In this document: one piece after another, positions 11,667 to 24,060 of the stretch | Numbering within the stretch: position 1 is the stretch's first letter | Layout of the letters: each line of letters starts with the position of its first letter | Assembly (NCBI GenBank): GCA_013397075.1 | Contig: VWZS01000635.1 | Span: 164,540 to 228,539, forward strand | Direction of reading: 5' to 3' | DNA from: Rhabdornis inornatus | Lineage: Eukaryota; Chordata; Aves; Passeriformes; Rhabdornithidae | Length of the DNA: 64,000 bases | The notes under the pieces: model-generated | What the model saw: only the letters and a program-made list of their open reading frames with translations | What the model was told of the DNA's origin: nothing | Databases searched by the model: none | Position numbers and translations under genes: made by a program

Positions 11667-14600
11667 ACAAGCTAATAGGGGCTCAGTATTTACATCTCCT
11701 TACCCAGTCAGACTCTAAACCCTAGCAGAGTCTGGGAGAGCACTGTTCTTCCCTGGGCACGTGGAGGAGGCTGTGATTTATCCTGGGCCAAGTGGCAGAT
11801 CCTCCACAGACCATCTGCACACCCACTGCCATGCAGCTTCTCTCCATCCTTTTTCTCTCCATGTAGGACAAGGAGCAGCCCAGATCTGAAGGGAGGTGCA
11901 GTTTTCAGCAGGGCTGACGTGCCTCTGTGCCAGAATGGACAGATTAGAACTTGTTTTTGCTAATTTGCTCCACATGGAGCTTCCAGTTTGAATTCTGTCT
12001 CCTGAATCAACAGGCAGACCACCCTCTTGGTATCCTGACTGCTGTATTTCCCGAAGTGAGGGAAGAATTTCTCATCCATCCTGTGTTTCCTGTGGTTCAG
12101 GCAGTGTCATACCCACTGCTCCAAGGAAAGGAGTGAGTGTTTCCAGCTTCCTCAAACCTCACAGCTGATCCAAACTTGGGCAGTCATTTCAGAAAACAGT
12201 CAACTCTGAAGTTTGGGAGCAGGAAGGATGCACAGACTAGTGATTATAGCTTCTTGATTTTTTTTTTGTTTGTTTCTGCATGAATCCCAGATTCTCCTGT
12301 TCAGCAGGTAATTCTCAGTAGCCTCACTGCTCTTCTTAGCAGGGAACTCAAAATAAGTCTTGCCAGAAAACATCCAGGGTCTCTGTTTTTTTTTTTTTTT
12401 GTTTTTTTTTTTCGCGGGTGCTCAAGAAACCAACTTGTGTGAATTTTCCTTTTTCTCTGGATGTATTGACATCCTGTGTGCCTTTGCATGGTGGTTTCAA
12501 TCTTTCTGTGTCAGGTTACCACCTGAAAAATGAGATTACTGTAATAACAATCCCTCTCATGTCCACAACCCGGGTAAATTGTAGCTGTGTAATTTCTCAA
12601 CAAAGATCTGGACATTTCCAGCAGCTTCTCAGTCATTAGGAAGCTGTTTACTTGGAGCCATAACTATTCCTGAAAATATACTGAGGTTTTGGAGTGCTTC
12701 TAGGAGCCCTGTAGATGTTCAGGAGGCCCATATGAGCCTGAATGTGGTCATATGAACCTAAAATGTCACCACCAAGAGCTGAATTCTGCCTCGAGCCACT
12801 CTGCTGGTGAATGAATACATTAAAGTGACTAAAGCTAAAAATACTTTTATAATGTTGTCCCATTTGCCTGAGAAGCAGAAACATTTCTTTCTGTCTGAAC
12901 TTTCAGAGGGATCCTTATTTCATCCTTGCTTTTTAAGATTTTGGTTACATTCTGATCCCAGCCTTGGTGTAAGAGGTAATTTTGTGCTCCTGGATTCTGC
13001 CTGTAATGAATGTGTTTTGTGTTAACTGCAGTGATGTGCTTGCCATCAAATGCTGGGGAAAGCAGGAGGAACAGAGTTTTTTCTCTGGGCTCTCCCAAGC
13101 TGGTGTGTCACAGAGTCTGTCCTGGTTTTGGTCTGTGTAAAATCTTACCAGTGCTTCTGCAGGGGTTTTATAAAAACTGTCCACAAATTCGCTCCCTAAT
13201 CTCTATCTGTAATGGCTCCACTCAAAAGGTTTCATTTTGTCGTTCCCAAGCTGGCATACTTGTCTTGGTTATTTTAAAGCAGGTGTCTTAAAATTTAATT
13301 TCTACATTTCATTTCTCAAGAGCCTTTTTCACAGCCCCCAAATGAAAAAGGACAAAATTGGTGAAATATTTTATTTGTTTTCTATGCATTTTTAAAATTT
13401 GTTTTTACTTTGAGTGGGGTGAACGGATCTTTTTGCCTTTCACTTCAGGGCAACAGCAGCAAAGGAATCATTTATTCACCTACTTCCAGGGTTTGCCTCT
13501 TTCCCAGGCCCAACAGAAAGTCAGTCCAGCTTTTACCTCTGTCTGCCCTTCCTCCTAATTTTTATTACATACTCTTGAAGTTGGCCATATAGACTTTTTC
13601 AGTGAGGGGGAATCCAAGCCTGGGATAAGCATGGAGGTGTCCTGGCATGTGACTATTTCCCCTGTGGTTTTCTCTTTTCCCTGCCTGCTGGAAATATAAA
13701 TAAAATAAAATAAATATAAAATCTAATATAATAAAATGTACCTGTCACGTGTACTTGGTGCTATGTCGTGTGCAGGAGATGGGCATGGGCAGGGAAAGGA
13801 GGGGAGCAGGTTTCCTGTGGAGCACTGAGCCATGGTGCAGGGTGTGCTCTGGATAAAGCTGTGCTGGATAAAGGCTTGCAGAGAGCCCAGCCTGGCAGGC
13901 TGGCTCTGAGCAGGGCTCTCTCTGGAAGTGCAGGGAGCTGATCAAAGCCACACTCCCCAGGATGTCCTGTTCTTCCCAGACTTCTTGTGAGGAGCATCTT
14001 TGGAGGAGTTGCTGGAGATGTTCCTGGGGGTGTTGGGCTGGGATGGTCTCTGTGTTTCACCTGAGTTTACTCTGGGTTACTCTGAGTTTACTCACAGTGT
14101 TACTTGCTGAGGGTGCTGCCAGCAAAGTGCAGGGCTGGGGCTGCTCTGCAGGGTGCAAGGACACCCCACAGACAGGCAGGGATGCTATTGAAGCATTCCA
14201 AGTCCTGTCCATAGTGCTGTCACTGTCCACTCACTCTGCTTCCCTTCTCCATCTGTAACTGAGCAGTCTGATGCTTCTTTTGTTTGTGTTTTACAGCACA
14301 GAAATCTCATGCAAGCTGGAAAGGCTTTACCATTATTTCCCAAACACAGAAATATGTGTCTGCATAGAACAACATCCACTCAGATGGTGGGGAATTCATC
14401 ACAGCCCAGGATGAGTAATTCCAACGGCTCATTACTCTTTCAATTACAAACTGGCGCTTTCTTTGCAGTCTGAATTTGTCTAATTTTGGTTCCAGCCACT
14501 GGATATTGATAGGGCTTTGTCTGTTAGATTAAAGAGAGTTCTGTTATAAGAGATCTGGTCTTTAGTAAGTGCTCTTCATCTTTAATAAGATACTTCTTCC

Positions 14601-17056
14601 TCTCCTTTTGATAAGCTAAATTATTAAGCACCTTCAGCATCTCAGTGTGAGCAGCTCTGCTCCACCCCACAGCCCCCAATCTGTACTTTCATTTTCCTCC
14701 TGAATTCCTTCTTGGATACCACTTGGTTGCCCAATAAGTCCATCATGCCATCATGAGACCTCTGTGTGGAACTGGCAGATCTGCCACATCTGCAGAGGCA
14801 CCAGATGCAGCTATCTGCATTTAGGCACCTGAATCAAGCCCTCAAATTCCAGAAAAAGGAGGTAAGATCCATCTCCCCTAAACTGAAGCACTGACAGGTG
14901 CAGTAGTAGACCAAACCTGTCACCTCCTCTCAGAGGACATCTTGCTCAGTCAAAGCTCTGAAGTTGTTTTTTGGTAATGAAGTCAACACTGATTTAAGGT
15001 GCCAGTGTCCAGAAGGTGACTGTGGTGACACATCTGCTGTGGCTATGGAGCCACTGGTATGGCTGAGAGCTCTGGGCTGCTGTCAGCTTTTTCTCTGTGG
15101 GTTTGGGAGCAAGACATGCTGCTAATGTAGGCCCATGCCTTGCTTTGCCAGTAAAATCCAGCAGAGTTAAACTGTTTGATGCTGCCTGTTGTGCCCTCAA
15201 GGACAGACTGTTGTGTGACCTTCTTTCTAGGTGTCTAAGGAATCCAGCCTTTGTGCTGGGATTTAGACTTTGGACAGGAACTTTGAAGGACACCACCAGC
15301 CACATTCTCCACCTTTAAATCTCCCTGGGGGGGACCTGAACAGCACTGCTAGATTTCTCACGGCTCTTCAGAATGCCCGGATTTGGGATGGCCCCTGTTT
15401 TCATGGTGTTTTAGAGCTGCTTTACAATACCATGGCTGTTTGTAGTGTAATTTGGGTTTATATACATGACTGATCATGTGCCAGGAGTTTTATTATGGAC
15501 AACAAATCCCATTCAATCAACAGCAGAGACCAAACAGCCATTGTTGAACCTCAGTGCGTAGAACAGCATTGGATGACTCCAGGCATGCCAGATGGGACCT
15601 GCCACCCTGACTCTGCTCTGTGTGGGTAATCAGCATGGATGGGCTGCAGATTCCCTCTCCAGTTGTGCTGGGTAGGAGCTGGTTTCAGGCTCAGCTGGAG
15701 AGTTCTGCTGTCTGGGATGGTTTGAGCACAGAAGGTTTGGCAGTGTCCAGCACGTGGGGTGGGACCTGGTGTGAAGTCCTTGCTGTCAGAGTGCAGCACA
15801 GAGCAGAGTTCCTGGCTGTTCCACCAGACTGTGCTCTCCTCCATGCCAATTTTCACTTGATCCAGCTGTAGAGAGGGAGTTTGTCCTCTGGGCTCACGAC
15901 CCAAAGGCTCCAGGAGATCTGTCCCTCATGCACAGCTGATAAACCAGTCTGTCTTCCCCACCCTGGTCCAAGGCTCAGAAGGATGTTTTGGAGATACTCT
16001 GCTTGCAAACTCCCTTTTCAGGAGCAGCCAAGCTCTGCAGAGCCCATTTAGTGCACACACAGCTAAATGAGACGTGAACAGGCTGATCATGGCAGGTGAA
16101 ACTCCCAGATTCATGGCTCAGGTGAGGAGGAAGTGCAGCAGAGCACTGAGAGAGCCTGAAAGAACAAGCATGAATGGATATAATCCATGGTGTGAAAACT
16201 GTGCTATAAATAACAGCCTGATGGAAACCAGATCTCCTCTGCTTGTGCTTGCCATTTCTGCTCCAAAGCAAGAAACTCGTTTGCAGTGGAACACTCATCC
16301 CTGGCCATGCTTTGGCCTCTGCTCCTTCCCCAGGGCATGTGCTGGCCCTCCTGAGACCTTTAAAGGAAGTTCTGGGCATGACCTGGGAAAGCCATGTGAT
16401 CTCCCAAAAGGTTTATATGGGCCACATCAACGTGTAAGGATAGGCCAGCATTGTTTGTTTGATAGTAGAACTTGTCTCTCTCTCACTTGTTCCTCCCTGC
16501 CCCCATTTTACAAAATAAAACATTGGCATCAAACCTAACTTGCTCGAGGGCAGAAGATGGCTGTAAAAATAAGTACTGCTGATATCAACACCCAACAGTA
16601 TTAATATTTGATATTTTGGTCTCTCCAATCTGCCAGTCAAGTAAAACAGAGAAGGCAGAATTTGCCATGTATAGTTGTCCTCAATGCTAAGTCCTGCTGT
16701 GAGCCATCAGAGCAAATAAATTCATTTCTCTGTTACCTTGTGCTCATGTAAATCAGCACAGCAGTGGAATTAAGCCTGTGTAAGGCCAGTGTGAGCAGGA
16801 AGCAGTGGCACCACAGGCAAGGAGAGCTGAACTTTGGCCACCAGTTTTCAGGGAGTTAAAGAGAATAAGCATATTCCCTGAGACAGACACCCATTTGGAA
16901 TAAATCTGCTTGCTGGCTGCACTCCTCACTCTGGCAGTCAGCTCATTACAATTCAGGCTAAGTTTTGCAGTATGGTCAGCTTTAACTAATAAAGATCTAG
17001 CATGGTACCTTGCTAATCTCATTAGATGGAGAGGTATGTTTGGGTAGTGGTTGCTG
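11667..17056. other. Non-coding flank, no gene seen
   Basis: Contains an AT-rich ATAAA-type run near 13691-13738 and otherwise unremarkable sequence. The segment 14410-14650 is AT-rich, non-repetitive and has ordered TAAT-type motifs that could mark a conserved non-coding element. The longest open frame (16074-16538) shows no recognised domain. Confidence 0.5.
12385..12412 (+). repeat. Poly(T) tract
   Basis: Two runs of T separated by one G. On the minus strand this is a poly(A) tract, but no retroposon body adjoins it. Confidence 0.9.
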
Positions 17057-17160
17057 GAGAAAGAAAAGAAAGAAAAGAAAGAAAAGACAGAAAAGAAAGA
17101 CAGAAAGAAAGACAGAGAGAAAGAGAGAAAGAGAGAAAGAAAGAAAGAAAGAAAGAAAAA
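17057..17160 (+). repeat. Purine-only microsatellite (GAAA/GACAGAAA)n
   Basis: About 100 bases made almost entirely of A and G, chiefly GAAA with GACA and GAGA variants. Such homopurine mirror-like tracts can form triplex DNA and are unstable. Confidence 0.95.
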
Positions 17161-19299
17161 AATATTTAGCAATTTCAGATCAAGCCATTGCAGTTTTTTA
17201 AAGGTGTGTGTATATAGGTATTCACAACATACATGTACATACATGTACCTTCTGCTAGTTGTTTCTACTTAATTCTTCTACTAAAAATAGTGGTACCAGA
17301 GGCCCCAGGTGCCAGCCCCCAGGGATAACTGCATTCCATGCTACAGGGAACCTCAACAGTGTCACTGGCTGGGTACCAATCCACAGAGGGTTCAGGGTTC
17401 TTCTTGCACCTTGTTGGCATGAAAACACTCTGACCCTCCCCTCCCAAAGCCCAGGAGGAGCTGCAATGTCAAAACCTGCTGGTTTCGGTGCTTTACCCAA
17501 TGCCTCATTGTCAGGTTTATTTCCAGTGACCCCAGTGGATGTTTCCCCTGCTCTGAATTAGGATTTAAAAATCCCAGGAATTGGGCATCAATAAATGGCA
17601 GCTCTTCCACTTGGAGGGCGAGGCATCACCCACTCTAATGAGCCAGACTCCCATAGAAGGGGAGAAAGGGAAAAACCTGGTTTTCTCTCTTTTTTTTGTT
17701 CCCAGACTGCTGTGGCTCAGTGCTGGAGCATTAACTCTGAAGTGCTGTGAGGATCCAGTGGATTTTGGCTCCAATCCTTGGGATGTGTTAGCAGCTTCCC
17801 TCTACCCTCCTTCCCCATGGTGGCATTTGTCAGGAACCTCTCCATGGTTTCAAACCAGGTCCAGAACTGGACACAACATCCTGCACACCACATTTAGATG
17901 CTGTAACTGATGCAAAGAAAGAGGGGAAAATATTGATATCACTTGGTTAATCAATTGGTGAAGGTGGCAGCACGGAGTCTTTGTTGTGCCTTACAATGCT
18001 CCTTCCCCTTCCTTGTGTCACTACAAGGATGTTGTGTTTTGCTAAGTCCTTCCTTGCTTGGGGCCAGTCATTTATCAACAGAGATTTCCATCTTGGCCCA
18101 ATAATTCATCTCTTATTGCAGCCCTCACTGCTCCAAGAGCCCTTTGTTTCTTCTTATCACAGTCTAATTATTTGGTGAAGGAAAATTTCTGACTATCTGG
18201 GAGCCAGTGGCCAAGAGTTCAAGAAAACCTGACTGCAGGTAGGGATGTTCTTGTAAGAGTGGGAGAGGGGTTCCCAGGGCTCGGACCCAGATGCTTCTGT
18301 GGCAGGGGAAGGTTGTAAGAGCCCAGAGGGTCCAACATGGAACACAAAGTCTCTTTTTTTTTGCCTTAACCTTCCCTTTGTGCATTTGTCACAGCCAAGT
18401 TCTCCCACGTACGTCACACCCACACATCTCCCACCACTTTCTCACACACAGACACACTCACATTCTATTAAGAAATCCTGTAAATTCAGGGGTTTGGTCT
18501 GGTTTGTTGTCTTTTTTTTTTTTTTTCCTCCCTGGACAATCTGGAACAAAAGATAGTAAGAATTTTTGTCCATACATACATGGCCAGTGCTGGGATGCTA
18601 GAAAGGGGGATGAGTGGATGGATGAACAGATAGTAATCACAGTAGCATAATTAATAATAATGACAGAAAGGCATCCTGCTTCTATTAGGAGTACATGCAT
18701 AGCTTTAATCAGCTCTCTCCACCATCCAACAGGAGGCTTGAACTAAATCAATTGCTGATTTCTATCACAAGGGTTGTTCTGACCAGATTGGAAGAGGGAT
18801 CCCCTCGGTTCTTTATTAAAAAAAAAAGGAGACATTATTAATTTATCATTAATTTATGTATCTTTATCTAAACCAGGATAATTTCTTTGTTTTATTCAAT
18901 GATTCCAGTGCAGCTCTGAGGATGTTTCAGGGAGTTTCCCAGTTTGCTTTCCTCTGGATGAGCATTCTTTGCTCCTTGATCTGCTGCCTCTAAAGCTCAG
19001 TGCAATGCTTGGAGATGGCCCTGGACAGCCACGCTGGGGGCAGAATCATTATTTAGAGCAGCAGGGCTGCAGTCCCTGTGCCACTGCTGTCTTTGTACCA
19101 CACTCATTGCTCTATAAAGCATTTTGGAATTACCTGGAGCATGTGAGGTGCACTATAAAACCAAACTCCCTCTCAGTCTGTCTTGCAGCCATTCCCTGAC
19201 TCTGAAAGCAACAATAAATTCAGCTGGGCTGGTTATGGCCACTCATACCACTTCAGAACTGTTCTTTAAAGAGAAGTTCTAAAATCTCGTTGCTTTATT

Positions 19300-19810
19300 A
19301 AGCATTTCATACATCTGAATTGTCAGTTGATGTATCACATGCAAAAGAGACAGCGACTAGAATAATAACCTTTCCCAGCATTTCATTTTGAAGCCCCATT
19401 TACCTGAGCCTGGCTGCTTCCAATAAATATTTCACAACATGTTTCTCCTCCACAAGTGCACTTACAACTTATGAAGCAAACACAAATGTTTTAATTCTGA
19501 CAAAATGAGCATTTTTTCATGCACCAGCCTCGATCCAACACATAGTTTTGTGGCTAAATGGCTTTCTGATTATCGTGTCCCAGGATATTACTTCAACTGA
19601 AGTGATATGAAATGTCATTAAAAAGTAATGTTCCTCTGCTTTGACAATCATATTAGTAAACACTGGAGGCTCTGCAGGTTATATGTCAGGCGGGCCGACA
19701 CTAATGGGTTTATTAACATATACAGTAGCACTTTGTCAAACCTCCTTGTTAATCTAAATTTGCAGGTGACAAAAAGAAAGTGAGCAGGGAGCAAGAAGAT
19801 GGTATTTAAG
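19300..19810. promoter_or_regulatory. Candidate conserved non-coding element
   Basis: About 500 bases without repeats or long open frames, with many TAAT/ATTA cores (CATTAAAAAGTAATG, AATGGGTTTATTAAC) and mixed composition unlike the CR1-rich flanks. Such character is common in developmental enhancers, but conservation itself cannot be seen from one sequence. Confidence 0.25.
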
Positions 19811-20246
19811 AGCTTCTTAGGTTGGGCCACAAGTTAAAGGAGCCAGGACACCCTGAGCAAGGTTGGAAGTTCCCAGAGCTGCTTTCCTGGATTCGACCAG
19901 CCCTTGCTCCCAGGGGAAAGTCTTCTCTGAGCTGGTGGGGAACACAGACACCCATCCTGGAGATGAACTTGGAGGGTGCAATGGAAAGGGCAGAAGAACG
20001 TTTGGTTCAGGGTGGGGGTGAACAGCTGCACCCCCATCCAGCCACACTGGGGTCTGCTGGGCAATGTGTGGGTGCCAGGGAATCTGAGGGGCAAATACAA
20101 GAGGGTAAATTCCACAGGGTCACTGGAACAAGGATGTCAGCTCCCAGGGGCAGCTGCTCTGAAGTGTGTAAAGATATTTGTGCCACCTATAAATAAATGC
20201 TCGGGGGGCTCAGGCAATATTGCTCTGAGTGATGGAGCTGCGTGGC

Positions 20247-20752
20247 TGTCCTAGGTTACAATGTAAAGATGTGCCCAAAAGTATGGATTCCATCACCATC
20301 TGTTAAACCAGCTGGGGCAGTGTTCTTTATCTTTCCCACAGCCCATCCTCCCTCCAGGAGATATCTCCTGTTAATGGGCCATGGAGTCCCAGGGCATGAC
20401 TGATCAAATTCCATCATCCCACTGGGAGATGCTCCACCCAGGGGGAGGAGCCAAGCATTTCCTACCCAGATAAAAACTGAGATTTGGAACACCAAGGCAG
20501 CCCTTACCCACTGGTTTCCAGAGGACAAGAGCTCCCAGATCTTTCTACAGGATCACTACTTCAACAAGATCACTTCATCTGCACTGCTACCACCACCCTA
20601 ACCAGCGGGGTGTCAGGCTGTGTTCTGACTCTGGCAGTGCTTTTCTTTTGTACTATCGCATGTATTTTATTTTTCTCTCTCATTTTCTTTCTCCTATTAA
20701 ATGGTATTTCTGACTTGGAGTCTCACACTGGTTTTGCTTTCAAACCATTACA
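20247..20752 (+). mobile_element. Solo LTR, ERVL-type, with 5 bp target duplication
   Basis: The element starts TGTCCTAGGTTACAATG and ends CAAACCATTACA (TGT...ACA). It is flanked by GTGGC on both sides (20242-20246 and 20753-20757). A 5 bp duplication is usual for ERVL (class III) elements. Inside are a TATA-like AGATAAAAAC near 20469, a CT-rich tract, and ATTAAA at 20696-20701 as poly(A) signal. From memory it matches a passerine ERVL LTR, which supports a songbird origin for the window. No internal viral genes remain. Confidence 0.85.
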
Positions 20753-20757
20753 GTGGC

Positions 20758-23700
20758 CTTTTGGAGGTGATGGAGTGCTGAGATCAGATCTCCCTTGGGA
20801 TTCAGGCAGAGGAAGGATGGACACTGAGCTGGAGGAGGGGGTGTGCTCTCTTGACATGGCTAGGGAACAGCACCATGCCTTGGAAAATCCTACAACAACA
20901 AAGTGGTGTGTGCTGACAGCCTCGTGTGGCCCTGCCCAGGTCCTGACAGCAAGGTGGGAGCCTTGAGGACACCACTGAGTTTGGGGACAGATGAGGTTTT
21001 GAGTTGTGGAAGACAAACAAACATCTCTCACCCCAGAGGTCCTGACTTGGTTGAGAAGAAGAGAAGTCAGGTGCTGAAATTTGTACCCATGGCCAGACTT
21101 CAGTCCCCAGGACAGGTGAAGCCTGGAGAGATCTGCTGCCACCTCTGCATGCCCCTGGCACCCTGGCAGTTGGGATCCATTGGGATCCATCCCATGGGTT
21201 TTTTTCCCACAGGGCTGTACGTGTGTCTGTTCCTGGGACCATACAGGTGTGTATGAGGCAGAGTGGTCAGGTGTGTGTGTAAGGATGTGGGGTGGATCAG
21301 TGGTGCTAAGGGATCCTCTGGAGCATCACTCCTTCAAGGAGAAGCTCCCATTCCTGGAGCCACCTGAAGCCCAGGATGCCCCAGAGCCTGGCAAGATGTG
21401 CATTCCTGCTGTGCAGATTCACTGGCTGTGGGTGTTGTCCCTGACCAACTCCCACCATTTTGGGAACTGGAAGCCTGAGGTTGAATTGCCCAGCTGAGAT
21501 TGCAGCTGGGCCCGTGGCATGAGAGCTCTTTGCAGACAGGCACAGGGCTGCAAAGTTTGCACAGCCCAGGCTGGAAAACCCAGCTCTCCTTCCCTGCCTG
21601 CAGCAGCACCTCCAGATCTGCAGCCACCATCTTCACCCTTCGTGCTACTTCAGCAGCAGGTGGAGCAGAGAATCTGGGCAAGAATATCATCCCAGGGATC
21701 TTCCTCCAGCCTGAACCTCCCCCTGCACCCACCTTCCCTCTGCTCCTCCTCCTATGACTGCAAAAATAGAACAGTTGTGCCAGTGTGACAAGGTACCTGT
21801 GACAGAGAAATGGGTGTTACAAGCCCTGGGAGTGGATCCTGTCAGTCTAGTGGTTTCTGCTTTGTTGGCAGATAATTACAATGTGGAAGGGAAAAGTGTT
21901 TGCTGAAAGCAGGAACTTAATGGGGTTTACAAAGAATGCTTTGTCCAGGCAGCTACTGGAGTCAATAAAACTCAGTTTGGGCTCCACAGAGCTCTGTAGA
22001 GGTTAAAGTCTGAGCTCTGCTGAGTGTTGCCAGGCTGGGAATTTGGGGCTGGCATTCGTGATTCCTGTCCAATGCTCCATGGAGAGCTCTGGGGGTACAA
22101 AGGGTAATGAGGACTCAGGGTTGTACGGGAACAGCTCCTGAGCATCCCAGTCCGTGAGAGCTGGAGCCAAACTGTTTGTTTGCCAGCCAAGGAGTTTTGT
22201 TGCTGGATTTCACAGCAGTCAGATCCATGCTTTGTGAAAGCACCACAAACTCCCAGAGGTTTTCTGTTTTGGGGACTCATCATCATTAAGTTCATTTGTC
22301 TTCATTTGGTCTCTTCTAGCTTGAACACTCAGCAAGACTCGGTAGCAAAGAGGTGAAGAGGGGATGTGGGTTTTTAATGCTGGGCTGTTATTTCTGTTTT
22401 TGTGATCCCATTCCCAGTGCCCAGGGGGGACATTAGTGCAGGGTGGGTGCCAATCCATCCCAAAATAGCCATGGAGCCAAAGATGCTCACCTGCAGCACC
22501 AGGAGCTTCTCCTGCACTTCTCACCTGCAGCTGCTGGCTGTACTTGGCACTTATGAGCTCTGAATTTCTCAATCTGACACAAAGGCAGTGGGAGCTGTTG
22601 AATCAGTAACTTCTAGGGGAGGGAGTTCCTACTCTTTTCCTCTTTTCTTGTCTTTTCCTTCTTTTCTCCAGCAGCTGCAGCAGGGAAGAAAAATATAGGA
22701 AAAGGGAAAAAGAGCCTGGAGGCAACAGGTCAGAAAATAAATAAAGGATGAGAAGTGAAGTTATTTGGAAGGCAGAGTTATTTGCTTTGAGAGCCAACTT
22801 TTATTTTTAATTGTTTTGGTAAAAAAATGGGAAAAATAATTTTCCCAAAATATCACTTTTTTTTTCTTTCTTTAAAAACTTCACACAAATTTTTGGTGTT
22901 GCCTCTGCTCAGGGTTTGCAATTTAACAACCTTGTTATGTTACAAATCCTGAGACTCCACGACTCCTACCCTAGTTCATCTGCCAAGCAGAGAGTATTTC
23001 TTGACCTTTTAAAGAAAGCCAGAGATAATGAACCATTTGGACTGTAAGATGCCCTGGCTGCTTGGAATAAAATCAGCGTGGCTGTGAATTTTGGAGAGGA
23101 ACAAACATGCAGCCCTGAGCCAGCAGTGTGGCCTGAGCCTTTGTGGTGCTCTCCCACTGCAGAAACAGCCATAAAGTCCTTTAAAACAGTTAGTAAATCA
23201 GGGGTCGTGGGCAGAGTGAGGCCTGGGCTGCACAGGGCTTCAGAAAGTGTTTTGAAAGGTCCAGAGAGGGAGGATTTGCCTGGCTGCCACTGAGTTTCAG
23301 ATTGTAACTAGTGAATTTTTCTCCTTCAAAATTCTCTGGTAAAAACAATTCAGGTGAAATGTGGATGCTGAAGAGGCTGGTGCTGCTTGAGGGGAGCTGG
23401 ATGTCAGCATCTGCTTTCCTTGTTGTTGATGGCATTAGAAATGTGCCAGTGTGTGCCACATATTTTGCACCTCAGGTGCCAGAAGTGCAATGGTAAAAGA
23501 TGCTAATTTATCAGTTTTCTGTAGTGAGTTTTAGTTCCTCTCTGAAAATGGAAACACAAAATATTGCAGCTTCACGATGTCATCCCAGATGTTCTGGCTG
23601 AGGCCAGAGATGTTCCCTGTCAGTGAAAGGAGCCTTGTGAATCCCCAGCTGTGTGCCTGGGGAGTGAAGACTGAGCATCAGAACTGCCCTTCCCATGGCC

Positions 23701-23849
23701 CAGCAGCACCTCAGAGGGACGGGAGGGACCTACCCCTGAAACCACCAGGTCCAGCTCCCATGGGCTGAGCAGCAGCCAGAGCTCTGCCAGTCTCTGAGGG
23801 CTCCAACAGAGAATGAAAGGTTCTCTGGTCCTTTTGTGAGAACAGCAGG
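20758..23849. other. Non-coding flank, no gene seen
   Basis: Moderately GC-rich with overlapping open frames on both strands (for example 20723-21242 minus, 21334-21732 minus) that lack recognisable motifs. GGGATCCATT occurs twice in tandem near 21174-21191. Confidence 0.55.
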
Positions 23850-24060
23850 TGTTCATGGATGGCCCTGTCTGTGTCCATGGATGATCCTCTGTGTGTGTCC
23901 ATGGATGGCCCTGTCTGTGTCCATGGATGATCCTCTGTGTGTGTCCATGGATGGCCCTGTCTGTTTGTCCATGGACGATCCTTTGTGTGTTTGTCCATGG
24001 ATGGCCCTATCTGTGTGTGTCCATGGATGATCCTTTGTGTGTCCATGGATGATCCTTTCT
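23850..24060 (+). repeat. Minisatellite, alternating 22/24 bp units
   Basis: The unit GTCCATGGATGGCCCTGTCT alternates with GTCCATGGATGATCCTCTGT, giving a composite period of about 46 bp and about four and a half periods. Spacer length between CCATGGATG cores varies through TGTG slippage. Both strands are open across part of it, giving repetitive peptides that reflect the array, not a gene. Confidence 0.9.

Noticed and set aside
20484..20966. Plus-strand open frame of 160 codons with a hydrophobic stretch
   Set aside because: It begins inside the ERVL LTR and its hydrophobic part is the T/C-rich tract before the ATTAAA signal, not a membrane protein.
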